Assembly (NCBI GenBank): GCA_963754535.1
Contig: CAVWGG010000006.1
Span: forward strand, 261,873 to 325,872
Direction of reading: 5' to 3'
Length of the DNA: 64,000 bases
DNA from: RPQJ01 sp963754535
GTDB taxonomy: Bacteria > Pseudomonadota > Gammaproteobacteria > Steroidobacterales > Steroidobacteraceae
Both the position numbers and the translations under genes were made by a program. The notes below the pieces were generated by a model. It was not told the origin of the DNA and did no database searches. It was given only the letters and a program-made list of their open reading frames with translations. Shown here piece after piece: positions 17,411 to 27,050 of this stretch (positions are counted from its first letter, which is position 1; the number at the start of each line of letters is the position of its first letter).

Positions 17411-18025
17411 TCAGCCGAAGACAGTGCGCAGCAATTGGGTATACGCGCCCGGATCCGTCGCCAGGACGAACAGCAGGCCGACCACGGCGCCGATGAGGTG
17501 CGCATCGTGATTGATCTTCTGTCCCGCCATGCCGCTGGAAAAGCGGCCGCCTTCCTTTGCATACCAGGAATAAGCGACGTACGCGACGGCAAACAAGGGC
17601 GCGGGAATCGGCACCGGTATCGGCAGGATGAACAGCTTCATCGACGGGAAGTAAACGATCGCCGCGAACAGCACGGCCGCGATCGCGCCCGACGCGCCGA
17701 GCGTGGCGTACTGGGGATCGTTGCGGTGCTTGAAGTAGGTCGTGCTCACCGCAAGCACCAGGCTGCCGAAATACAGCACGCCGAACGCGGCGCCGCCGAT
17801 CTGGCGCTCGAGCATGAAGGCGAAGAACCAGAACGTCATCATGTTGAAGATGAGGTGCATCAGGTCGCCATGCACGAAGCCGTGCGTGATGACCGTGTAA
17901 TAGACGCCTCGGCGCTGCGTGTCGTAGGGCCGGAACATGAGTCGTCCCATCAGTTTTGGCGCGGCATAGAGCGCGACGAGACTCACGACGATCGTCGCGA
18001 TGAAGATCAGCAGTGCGATGCTCAC
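17411..18025 (-). CDS. Rhomboid family intramembrane serine protease
   Basis: This six-helix membrane protein has the rhomboid catalytic elements. They are HGDLMHLIFNMMTFWFF (the HxxxxHxxxN pattern in helix 2), GASGAIAAVLFA with the nucleophile Ser, and NHDAHLIGAVVGLL with the catalytic His in the last helix. It cleaves membrane proteins within or near the bilayer; no substrate is indicated. The start is a GTG at 18025. It is followed by a stretch of about 60 bases before the PA2779-like start. Confidence 0.93.
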   Translation of the reverse strand: MSIALLIFIATIVVSLVALYAAPKLMGRLMFRPYDTQRRGVYYTVITHGFVHGDLMHLIFNMMTFWFFAFMLERQIGGAAFGVLYFGSLVLAVSTTYFKHRNDPQYATLGASGAIAAVLFAAIVYFPSMKLFILPIPVPIPAPLFAVAYVAYSWYAKEGGRFSSGMAGQKINHDAHLIGAVVGLLFVLATDPGAYTQLLRTVFG

Positions 18026-18067
18026 GGGCAGGACGACCCCTCGCGCGGGTGAATGGTGGTCACGGCG

Positions 18068-18598
18068 TCAGTGCTTCACGTAGATCAACTGCGAGGTGTC
18101 GTAGCCGAGCGCCTTCGCCTTTGCCACGAGCCGCTCGACTTCCGCACTGGGTGGTGTCGGCGTGCGCGCAAGGATCCACAGGTAGGAACGGTTCGGGCCG
18201 GCGATCAGCGCGTGCTGGTAGCCGGGATCGAGGTCGACGACGTTGTAGCCGCCGTAGAACGGACCGAAGAACGAAACCTTGAGCGCGGCCACGTCCGGCT
18301 CGCCGAGGAACTTTGCCTTGCCGCTGGCCTCGCCCCACTCGCCCTTGTCCGCGCGGTAACCGCGGTTCAGGACGCCCACCGTGCCGTCCGGCCGCAGTTC
18401 GTAAGTCGCGGTGACCTGCTCCATGCCGCGCTCGAAGCTGTGATCGAGCCGGGCCACCTCGTACCAGCGGCCCATGTACCGCTCGACCTGGAAGCCCGTC
18501 ACCGGCTCGATGCCCTCCGGGACGCCGACGCAACCCGCGCTGAACGCGATTGCGACCAGCACAAGGATCCGGGCATGGAAAAGTGCGCGCATGGGCAT
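18068..18598 (-). CDS. Lipocalin family outer membrane lipoprotein (Blc-like)
   Basis: This bacterial lipocalin has a lipoprotein signal with lipobox FSAGC and the Blc signature YMGRWYEVARLDHSFERGMEQVTATYEL in structurally conserved region 1. It also has GYRADKGEWGEASGKAKF, FFGPFYGGYNVVDLD and YLWILARTPT. Blc-type lipocalins bind lysophospholipids or fatty acids at the outer membrane under envelope stress. Three ATGs lie close together; the one at 18598 has AGGA at a good distance. It ends shortly before the rhomboid gene, with the same orientation. Confidence 0.9.
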   Translation of the reverse strand: MPMRALFHARILVLVAIAFSAGCVGVPEGIEPVTGFQVERYMGRWYEVARLDHSFERGMEQVTATYELRPDGTVGVLNRGYRADKGEWGEASGKAKFLGEPDVAALKVSFFGPFYGGYNVVDLDPGYQHALIAGPNRSYLWILARTPTPPSAEVERLVAKAKALGYDTSQLIYVKH

Positions 18599-18670
18599 GG
18601 CTTCCTGCATTGCAATGGCTTCGTATACACAGGCCGGGGCCGGCATGCCATCTCTTCGCGCGACTTGAGG

Positions 18671-19942
18671 CTACGGAGTCGCCCGCGCGGCCACGCCTTT
18701 CGCGCGCGGCGGAATCTTCGCGATGCGGGCAGCGGCCTCGGCCTTGACCCGCTGCAACAGGGCGTGATCGCGCCGCAATTCCTCGGCGCGTGCATTCTTT
18801 TCCGCCACGAGGGCATCGGTCAGCGGCGCACCGAACGTGCGCAGCGGTGCAATCTGGAAGCCGTGCTTGCGGAACAGCCGATAGATTTCCTTGACCTTTT
18901 CGGGTTGCACGTCGCGCCCGAGCGTGAAGGATTCGAAGCGCCCCTCCATCGCCAGCAACGCGGCTTCGGCCAGGCACGCGTACGCGACCCCTGGCGGCAG
19001 TCCGATGTCGAAGCTGAAATCCACCGGACCGGGAATCAGCACCTCGCCGCTCTCGACCACGAGCACGTCCGGCCGCATGGCCGCTTCCTCGGCCGAGATG
19101 TCCGGTGGCAACGCCACGTCGAGGATGACTGCGCCGGGTTTGCACTGGCTGACGTCGAGCACGCGCTGGCCGAACGCCGACGTCGCCGTCACGATCAGGT
19201 CGCAATCGCCCACCCAGCGCTGCGTCGTGGTGTCGAGTTCGACGTGGGTACCCGGCGTCTCTGCCAGGATTTTCTGCTTGAGCGCAGTGAGCCGGTCCGG
19301 CTCGATCGACACCAGCACGACGTCGCGGACGGCTGCCGCCAGCAGGCGTGAGCAGACCGAGCCGATCGAGCCCGTCGCGCCGACGACCATGGCCTTGGCG
19401 TGCGACAGGTCGGCCCACCCCATCCGTCGCGCCGTGAGCTTGGCCGTCTCGAGCGTGGCCGCGATCGTGAGACTGTTGCCCGTCGTGACCGGGATTGGCG
19501 CACGCCGTGCCACCGTGACGCCCGCATCCCCGACCACCTTCGTGAACGCGCCGAGGCCGACAATCTGTGCGCCCTGCCTGGCCGCGTCGCGCACGGCCCG
19601 ATCGAGCCTGGAGTACGTGAATTCCGGCGGCCGGCTCAGCATCTGGCGCGGCGTCGCGCCAAGCGCGTAGATGAATCCCGCCACCCGCTGGCCCGTCGTC
19701 GGCGAGATACCGCCTTTGACACGACCGACGAGCGAGGCCGGCATGTGCGCGGCGCTCGCCTCGACCAGCGCGCGCGGCAGGTGGCGAGTCCAGCGATAGC
19801 GCGGGTGATGCGCCAGGTAGTCGATGGTCAGCGGATGCAGGACGAACGCGAACCGGTTGACGTCGTTCACGTCAACGGTTCCCGTCGCCGGATTTTCCCT
19901 AGTCGCGGTCACGCCGCGGATCCCTGACCCTTGGGAGTGCAT
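18671..19942 (-). CDS. Acyl-ACP reductase-like oxidoreductase
   Basis: The protein resembles cyanobacterial long-chain acyl-[acyl-carrier-protein] reductase (AAR), which makes fatty aldehydes. Shared elements in order are LGAFTKVVGD, TTGNSLTIAATLETA, the NAD(P) loop VVGATGSIGSVCSRLL, and AYACLAEAALLAMEGRFESF. In that last block Cys323 (counting from 19942) aligns with the catalytic Cys of AAR; HGFQIAPL follows. An N-terminal extension (FAFVLHPLTIDYLAHHPRYRW) is like AAR-related proteins outside cyanobacteria. The start is uncertain: a GTG at 20014 would overlap the neighbour, and GTGs further in are possible. The adjacent acyltransferase suggests a lipid-related role. Automatic annotation might call it shikimate or saccharopine dehydrogenase-like because of the Rossmann fold. 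Confidence 0.72.
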   Translation of the reverse strand: MHSQGSGIRGVTATRENPATGTVDVNDVNRFAFVLHPLTIDYLAHHPRYRWTRHLPRALVEASAAHMPASLVGRVKGGISPTTGQRVAGFIYALGATPRQMLSRPPEFTYSRLDRAVRDAARQGAQIVGLGAFTKVVGDAGVTVARRAPIPVTTGNSLTIAATLETAKLTARRMGWADLSHAKAMVVGATGSIGSVCSRLLAAAVRDVVLVSIEPDRLTALKQKILAETPGTHVELDTTTQRWVGDCDLIVTATSAFGQRVLDVSQCKPGAVILDVALPPDISAEEAAMRPDVLVVESGEVLIPGPVDFSFDIGLPPGVAYACLAEAALLAMEGRFESFTLGRDVQPEKVKEIYRLFRKHGFQIAPLRTFGAPLTDALVAEKNARAEELRRDHALLQRVKAEAAARIAKIPPRAKGVAARATP

Positions 19943-19982
19943 TGTTGGGCCGTCGGCTGACGCCGCCCATTCGTAATGCCCC

Positions 19983-20555
19983 TTAGGAATCCCGCTCACG
20001 AAACCTGAGGTCACCCGCGTTCCCCGGCTTCCTGGGCGTGATCGTGGCGTAGAAATCGCGCAGCACCTGCAGGTCCTGCTCCTGGTGGCCCGTCATGCGC
20101 ACATACCGGTCGATGCCGACCTGCTTGCGCCCGTAATCGATGTAGCCCAACCCGATCGGCACGTCCGCCGCGAGAGCCAGCTGATAGAAACCAGACTTCA
20201 GGTATTCGCCATGGGAGCGCGTGCCTTCGGGGGCCACCGCGATCCACAGCCAGTCGCGGCGGCGCATTTCCTCGACCATCGACGCCACGAAACCCGTCCG
20301 TTCGCGCCGATTGATGGGCAGGCCGCCGATTGCGATCAGCAGGCGCCGGAATGGCCAACGGAACATCTGGTCCTTGCCCATCCAGTGGGCCGGAAGAGCG
20401 TGGCCCAGCTTGAACAGCACCCCGATGGGGAAGTCCCAGTTGGAGGTGTGTGGATAAACCATGATCATGCCCCGGGGTTCCGGGGGCCACGTCAGCGAGG
20501 TGCGCCAGCCACAGAGCCGGAGCAGTCCCAGGCAGGCCTTGCGCAAGATCTGCAT
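19983..20555 (-). CDS. PlsC-like lysophospholipid acyltransferase family protein
   Basis: This soluble-looking acyltransferase of about 190 residues has the HX4D motif in YPHTSNWDFPIG, the substrate-binding block GKDQMFRWPFRRLLIAIGGLPINR, and the APEGTRS motif near residue 110. It belongs to the 1-acylglycerol-phosphate acyltransferase superfamily, but it is shorter than PlsC and resembles the small family members of unknown acceptor. GTG and ATG are adjacent; the ATG at 20555 is preferred. It precedes the AAR-like gene on the same strand, so an aldehyde or ester-forming lipid pathway is possible. Confidence 0.85.
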   Translation of the reverse strand: MQILRKACLGLLRLCGWRTSLTWPPEPRGMIMVYPHTSNWDFPIGVLFKLGHALPAHWMGKDQMFRWPFRRLLIAIGGLPINRRERTGFVASMVEEMRRRDWLWIAVAPEGTRSHGEYLKSGFYQLALAADVPIGLGYIDYGRKQVGIDRYVRMTGHQEQDLQVLRDFYATITPRKPGNAGDLRFRERDS

Positions 20556-20654
20556 CACCGCTCGTCGAATTACACTGAGTACCGCGTTTTAGCATAGCCG
20601 CCCCCGTCGTGCCGCTACGCATGAAGCGCAATATGAAGCACGGGGGACGCACGC

Positions 20655-21968
20655 TTGGATCCAGACCGTCTGCTGGTTCGTGAACTCGGCCTGCGCCAGC
20701 TCACGGCGCACATCTTCAACTACACCGTGGGCAGCGGCATCTTCGTGCTGCCGGCGATTGCGGCCGCGCAACTCGGCACCGCAGCGCCGATCGCCTACCT
20801 GGCCTGTGCGACCGTAATGGCGTTCGTGGTGATGATTTTTGCGGAGGCCGGCAGCAGGGTGACGGCCACCGGTGGTCCGTACGCGTACATCGAGGTGGGA
20901 CTCGGCCCCTACTTCGGCCTGGTCGCGGGAATCCTGCTCAACGTCGCGCAGATCGCCTCGGGTGGCGCAATCGTCGCCTTGCTCGGACAGACAGCGGCGC
21001 GCCTGCTGGGTCTCGAGCATGCCGCCTGGCCATTCACGCTCACGGCGTCGCTGGTGGGGGTCCTGGTGTTCGCGAACGTGCGCGGCTTGCGCTTCGGCGC
21101 CCGCATCGTCGAATGGTCGACCGCCGCCAAGCTCGTGCCGCTGCTGTTCTTCGTGCTCGTCGGGGCCTGGTTCATCACGCCGGCACACCTGCGCATCGAG
21201 TCGTTGCCCGCTGCGTCGCAGCTCGCGGCGTCGACCGGCATGCTCATCTTCGCCTTCGTCGGCGTCGAATCCGCGTTGATGCCGACCGGCGAGGTGCGTG
21301 ATGCCGCGCGCACGGTGCCGCTCGCGACGATGCTGGCACTGGGGGCCGCGACGTTGCTGTACCTCGCCGTCCAGGCAGTGGCGACTGGCCTGCTGGGACC
21401 GTCGCTGGCGCAGGACACCGTGGCTCCGCTCGCAAGCGCTGCCAGCACGTTTGCAGGCAACGCGGGCGCGTCGCTGCTGCTCGCGGGCGCGACGATCTCG
21501 ATGCTGGGCTGGGCCACCGGCGCCATTCTCGCGGCACCGCGCACGCTGTTCGCAATGGCGCGCGACGGTTCATTGCCCGCCTGGCTGTCTGCAGTGCATC
21601 CGCGCTATCACACGCCGTACGCCGCGATCCTGACGTACGGCACGCTGGTGCTGCTGGTCTCGGCCAGCGGGACGTTCGCGCAGCTCGCCGTGCTGGCGAG
21701 CATGTCCGTGCTGGGGGTGTACGTGCTGGGCGCCCTGGCGGTGCTCGCGCTGCGGCGCAAGGACGTGCGCACGGAGCGCGCGCCGCTCTGCCTGCCCGGC
21801 GGACCGCTGGTGCCCGTGATCACGTGCGCGTTGATCGGCTGGATCGCGCTGCAGACCGCGACGCGAAAAGAGGTCCTCGCCTTCGCAGGAGTGTGGGCAC
21901 TCTCGCTGCTCATCCACGGCTGTCGCCGAGCACGCGTTGCGCGTCAGTCCGACGGCGGCACCACGTAA
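20655..21968 (+). CDS. APC superfamily amino acid permease
   Basis: The 437-residue transporter has about 12 membrane helices. The APC hallmark YTVGSGIFVLPAIAA lies in helix 1, GGPYAYIEVGLGPYFGLVAG covers helices 2-3, and FVGVESALMPTGEVRDAARTVP is the helix 6 region. WATGAILAAPRTLFAMARDGSLP follows in the second half. It should exchange or import amino acids or polyamines; specificity cannot be read. The start is a TTG at 20655 with a GGGGGA ribosome site. The C-terminal end overlaps the 3' end of the small convergent membrane-protein gene. Confidence 0.88.
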   Translation: MDPDRLLVRELGLRQLTAHIFNYTVGSGIFVLPAIAAAQLGTAAPIAYLACATVMAFVVMIFAEAGSRVTATGGPYAYIEVGLGPYFGLVAGILLNVAQIASGGAIVALLGQTAARLLGLEHAAWPFTLTASLVGVLVFANVRGLRFGARIVEWSTAAKLVPLLFFVLVGAWFITPAHLRIESLPAASQLAASTGMLIFAFVGVESALMPTGEVRDAARTVPLATMLALGAATLLYLAVQAVATGLLGPSLAQDTVAPLASAASTFAGNAGASLLLAGATISMLGWATGAILAAPRTLFAMARDGSLPAWLSAVHPRYHTPYAAILTYGTLVLLVSASGTFAQLAVLASMSVLGVYVLGALAVLALRRKDVRTERAPLCLPGGPLVPVITCALIGWIALQTATRKEVLAFAGVWALSLLIHGCRRARVARQSDGGTT

Positions 21969-22279
21969 GCAGGAATCGGTTCCTTCTTTTTCCGCTCCGC
22001 CTCCTCCTGCTTCTGGCGCTCCTCCTGCTCGTCCATCATGCGCATCACTTTCTGCATGCTGGTGAGGAAGGCGTCGAAGACGTAGGCGATGCCGAACGTC
22101 AGGCCGAGCGCCACCAGCAGCGCCAGGAGATGCTGCCCGAGACGGCTCGGCTGTTCTTCCTGCTCACGCTCGACTGCGCGGCGCGCGCGATCCATGAAAG
22201 CGCGCTGCAACGGCGGCGCCGGCTCGCGCTGGTCGCCGTCTTCGAAGGCGGTGGGCCCGCCGGAATCCTGCTCGTTCAT
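21944..22279 (-). CDS. Small membrane protein with charged tail
   Basis: The 111-residue protein has a charged N-terminus and a single membrane helix (LLALLVALGLTFGIAYVFDAF). A long charged helix rich in Met, Glu, Gln and Lys follows (VMRMMDEQEERQKQEEAERKKK) and is probably coiled-coil. No named family was recognised. It overlaps the end of the permease gene by 25 bases, convergently. The topology suggests a membrane-anchored scaffold or assembly factor, but there is no contextual evidence for any role. Confidence 0.55.
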   Translation of the reverse strand: MNEQDSGGPTAFEDGDQREPAPPLQRAFMDRARRAVEREQEEQPSRLGQHLLALLVALGLTFGIAYVFDAFLTSMQKVMRMMDEQEERQKQEEAERKKKEPIPAYVVPPSD

Positions 22280-22409
22280 CCGACCAGTCTACCGTCAGAC
22301 AGCGCCAAAGCCCGTTCCAGGGCAGGCGACCCGGCGTTGGCGCCGGAATTCCCGGCCGTACCGGGCGCGCACCCGTGGTTCGCCCGGTGCTCATTTCGGA
22401 ATATACCTA

Positions 22410-22428
22410 AATGCGAATCATTTGCATT
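22410..22428. promoter_or_regulatory. Fur box upstream of bfd–bfr
   Basis: AATGCGAATCATTTGCATT is a 19-base near-perfect dyad closely resembling Fur-binding sites. It lies about 50 bases before the bfd ATG at 22477. Iron-dependent repression of bfd by Fur is standard in related bacteria and is inferred here. Confidence 0.75.
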
Positions 22429-22476
22429 GGGACGCCATTGTGCCCTAGGATGTTGCCCTCGGAGAGGTGCTGGTCC

Positions 22477-22683
22477 ATGTACGTCTGTCTCTGCCACGGC
22501 ATATCGGAAACCCGCCTGCAACAGGCCATCCACGAAGGCGCGCGCTCGTTCGAGCAACTGCAGTCGTGCACCGGCGTGGCCACGTGCTGCGGCGCCTGCG
22601 AGCCCTGCGCACGCGAGATGCTCGACACCGAGACGCTCGCCAAGGCACTTGATTGTCGCGCCTCCGCCCCGCAGGCTTCCTGA
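22477..22683 (+). CDS. bfd: Bacterioferritin-associated ferredoxin
   Basis: This 68-residue [2Fe-2S] ferredoxin has the Bfd cluster ligands in the expected pattern: CLCHG near the N-terminus and CCGACEPC around residue 40, giving the CxC...CxxC arrangement. Bfd reduces the haem of bacterioferritin to release stored iron. The ATG at 22477 is preceded by GGAGAGG; an upstream in-frame ATG at 22411 lies inside the Fur box and is not used. bfr follows after 51 bases on the same strand. The Fur site ahead of it implies expression under iron limitation. Confidence 0.95.
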   Translation: MYVCLCHGISETRLQQAIHEGARSFEQLQSCTGVATCCGACEPCAREMLDTETLAKALDCRASAPQAS

Positions 22684-22734
22684 CCTGAACGCCGCGCACG
22701 CGGCACCCCTAAGCCTGCTGCCGGAGCCGATGCC

Positions 22735-23211
22735 ATGAAGGGCGACGTCGAAGTCATTGCTCACCTGAACAAGATCCTCAAGAACGAACTGACCGCGATC
22801 AACCAGTATTTCCTGCATGCGCGCATGCTGAAGAACTGGGGCCTCGACCGGCTCGGCGATCACACGCACCACGAGTCGATCGACGAGATGAAGCATGCCG
22901 ACAAGCTCATCGAACGCATCCTGTTTCTCGAGGGGCTGCCGAGCATGCAAAGCCTCGGCAAGCTGATGATCGGCGAGGACGTGCGCGAAGTGCTCGAATG
23001 CGACCTCAAGCTCGAGCACATCGCCCACCCCGACCTCAAGGCCGCGATCGTCCATTGCGAGCAGGTCGGCGACTTCGTGAGCCGTGAGCTGCTGGAGGAC
23101 ATCCTCGAATCCGAGGAGGAGCACATCGACTTCCTCGAGACGCAGCTGCAGCTGATCGACCGCGTCGGGCTGCCGAATTACTGCCAGTCGCAGATGAAGG
23201 CCCCGTCCTGA
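22735..23211 (+). CDS. bfr: Bacterioferritin
   Basis: The 158-residue four-helix protein has all expected ligands. The ferroxidase residues Glu18, Glu51, His54, Glu94, Glu127 and His130 are present, and Met52 is the haem-binding methionine. The N-terminal KGDVEVIAHLNKILKNELTAINQYFLHARM is the family opening. Twenty-four subunits assemble into a cytoplasmic iron-storage shell with inter-subunit haem. Together with bfd under a Fur-type site, it forms an iron storage and release unit. Confidence 0.97.
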   Translation: MKGDVEVIAHLNKILKNELTAINQYFLHARMLKNWGLDRLGDHTHHESIDEMKHADKLIERILFLEGLPSMQSLGKLMIGEDVREVLECDLKLEHIAHPDLKAAIVHCEQVGDFVSRELLEDILESEEEHIDFLETQLQLIDRVGLPNYCQSQMKAPS

Positions 23212-23294
23212 GGCGGACCGTCTAAGGACTTTTCCGCGTTGACGGGCGCACCGCGCCCTCTAGCATCGCGCGTGTCTGAACCAGGGACACGCCG

Positions 23295-24941
23295 ATGCCC
23301 AAACGCTCATTGCCTCCGATGCCCGAATGGTACCCGCGCGGGACCGCGCTGCTGCGCGACCCGACGCTGAACAAGGGCACCGCCTTCAGCGACCAGGAGC
23401 GCGACGTCCTCGGCCTGCACGGCCTGTTGCCGCCCCACGTAGCAACACAGGACGAGCAGGTCGCGCGCGTGCTCGAGAACTTCGACCGCCTCAAGACGCC
23501 GCTGTCGAAGTACATCATGTTGTCGAGCCTGCTCGACCGCAACGAAGCGCTCTACTTCCGCGTCGTGATGGACCACGCCGACATGATGATGCCGATCATC
23601 TACACGCCGACGGTCGGCCTCGCATGCCAGCAGTTCGGCCACATCTACCGGCGGCCGCGCGGGCTGTTCATCACCGCCGCCGATCGCGGACGCATCTCGC
23701 AGGTCATGCGCAACTGGCCGCACCGCGAGACCGCGATGATCGTCGTCACCGACGGCGAGCGCATCCTGGGGCTCGGCGATCTCGGCGCGAACGGCATGGG
23801 CATCCCCATCGGCAAGCTCTCGCTGTACACGGCCTGCGCGGGCCTGCACCCGTGGAAGTGCCTGCCGATCATGCTCGACGTCGGCACCAACAACGAATCC
23901 CTGCTCGAGGACCCGCTGTACCTCGGCCTGCGCCAGCGCCGCATCACCGGCGACGCCTACGACGAACTGGTCGAGGAATTCATCAACGCCACGCAGAGGG
24001 TGTTTCCGGGCGTGATCGTGCAGTTCGAGGACTTCGCGAATCACAACGCCTTCCGCCTGCTGCGCCGCTACCGCGACCGGGTGAGCTGCTTCAACGACGA
24101 CATCCAGGGCACGGCCGCGGTGGCCGTCGCCGGCATCCTGTCGGCGCTGCGCGTCACGGGCAAGACGATGCCGGAACAGAGGTTCCTGTGCCTCGGCGCC
24201 GGCGAAGCGGCAACGGGCATCTCCGACCTGCTCGTGAATGCGATGGTCGAAGAAGGGTCGACGAAGCCGACGCACGCGGACGCTGCTGGATGGTCGATTC
24301 GAAAGGACTGGTGGTGGCGAATCGCGGCGAACTCGCCGAGCACAAGCGCCCCTATGCGCACGTGCATGCGCCGGTGGGCGACTTCATCGGTGCCGTCAAG
24401 GCGTTGCGACCGACGGCCATCATCGGCGTGGGCGCCGTGCCGGGTACGTTCGACGAGGAAGTGGTGCGCGAGATGTCGCGCATCAACGAGCGCCCGATAA
24501 TCTTCGCTCTGTCGAACCCGACCTCCAAGGCCGAATGCACGGCGCAGCAGGCCTACGAATGGTCGGACGGCCGCGCGCTCTTTGCCTCGGGCAGCCCGTT
24601 CGACGCGGTGACGCTGCCGGACGGACGGCATTTCGTGCCGCGACAGGGCAACAATTCGTACATCTTCCCCGGGACTGGGTCTCGCGCTCGTCGTCGTCGG
24701 CGCAACTCGCGTCACCGACACGATGTTCCTGGCGGCCGCGCGCACGCTCGCGCGGTGCACGACGCAGGCCGACCTGGACCAGGGCAGCCTGTTCCCTCCG
24801 CTCAGTGCCGTGCGCGATGTGTCGGCGCGCATCGCCGTGGAAGTCGCCGAGATCGCCCTGCGCGACGGGCTCGCCTCGATCGAGCGCCCCGAGGACATCG
24901 AGCAGGCGATCCGCGCGGAGATGTACGACCCGCGCTACTGA
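23295..24941 (+). pseudogene. maeA: NAD-type malic enzyme, two frameshifts
   Basis: The product is an SfcA/MaeA-type malic enzyme (malate to pyruvate plus CO2). Frame 1 (23295 to about 24260) has YTPTVGLACQQFGHIYRRPRG, the catalytic region TDGERILGLGDLGANGMGIP, QFEDFANHNAF and FNDDIQGTAAV, and the NAD loop LGAGEAATGISDLL. Near 24258 the frame moves to VDSKGLVV ... FALSNPTSKAECTAQQAY, and near 24668-24675 it moves again to GLGLALVVVGATRVTDTMFL and the C-terminus at 24941. One base added at GGGTCGAC and one removed from CCCCGGG restore a continuous protein, so both look like sequencing errors. Expected length is about 548 residues. Confidence 0.9.
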
Positions 24942-24983
24942 CGCGGGCCATCATCGGCATCGTGACGGACGTCGGCGCGCAGG

Positions 24984-26288
<1,305 letters not shown>

Positions 26289-26403
26289 GTATTCGTTCCT
26301 TTGAGCGACGTAAAGTCCGTGATTCTAACCGCACGGGTTCACGGCGTCCGGCCGGCGTGCTGTCCGCGCCCCATGGACGCCGCGCCGCCGGCCACGCCGA
26401 TGC

Positions 26404-27039
26404 TCACGCCTCCGAACGGCGCCAGACGAGCGTCTGGTTGTTCGCCGGCATGGCGCAATCCTCTGTCAGCCGCAGGCCCTGTGCCGCCGCCAGCGCGTCG
26501 ACCGCCTCGAAATCACGGATCCCGCTCAGCGGATCACGCGACCGCAGCGCCTCGTCGAATACCGCATTGCTGTGCGAGGTGAACTGCCCGCCGTACCGGA
26601 ACGGACCGTAGACGATCAGCAAGCCGTCGTCCCGCAGCACGCGGCCGACGCCGCGGAAAAGCGCCTGCACCTGCGGCCACGACACAATGTGCAGCGTGTT
26701 GGCGGTGTAGACGGCATCGACGCTGTCCGCGCCGCACGGCCAGTCACCCTGCTCGACATCGAGCTCGAAGGGCGCGAGCAGATTGCACGAGCCTTCGACC
26801 TCTATGCGCGTCGTAAGCGCCGCGAGGCTCTCGAGCCGATCCGTCGGCTGCCAACTGAGACGCGGCAGGTGGCGGGCGAAGTGCACCGCGTGCTGGCCCG
26901 TGCCCGCCCCGATCTCGAGCACCACGCCGGCCCGGTGCGCGAGCCAGCGTTGCAGCACGTCCAGGATCGGCCCCTTGTTGCGCTCGCACGCCTCGGAAAA
27001 AGGCAGCGACTGCACGAACGAGGGTGGACGCTTGCCCAT
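26404..27039 (-). CDS. DUF938 family SAM-dependent methyltransferase-like protein
   Basis: The 211-residue protein has a Rossmann methyltransferase fold with motif I VLEIGAGTGQHAVHFA and an acidic QPTDRLES. A DAVYTANTLHIVSWPQV block and YGPFRYGGQFTSHSNAVFDEALRSRDP follow, and these are diagnostic of DUF938. The substrate is unknown. The N-terminal SLPFSEACERNKGPIL is also family-typical. The ATG at 27039 lies 11 bases from the stop of the second amidohydrolase, so the two are probably co-transcribed. Confidence 0.88.
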   Translation of the reverse strand: MGKRPPSFVQSLPFSEACERNKGPILDVLQRWLAHRAGVVLEIGAGTGQHAVHFARHLPRLSWQPTDRLESLAALTTRIEVEGSCNLLAPFELDVEQGDWPCGADSVDAVYTANTLHIVSWPQVQALFRGVGRVLRDDGLLIVYGPFRYGGQFTSHSNAVFDEALRSRDPLSGIRDFEAVDALAAAQGLRLTEDCAMPANNQTLVWRRSEA

Positions 27040-27050
27040 GTGACCGCGTG

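Noticed and set aside
23244..23258. GGGCGC-ACC-GCGCCC hairpin between bfr and the malic enzyme gene
   Set aside because: The stem is short and not followed by T residues; it is expected by chance in such GC-rich DNA.
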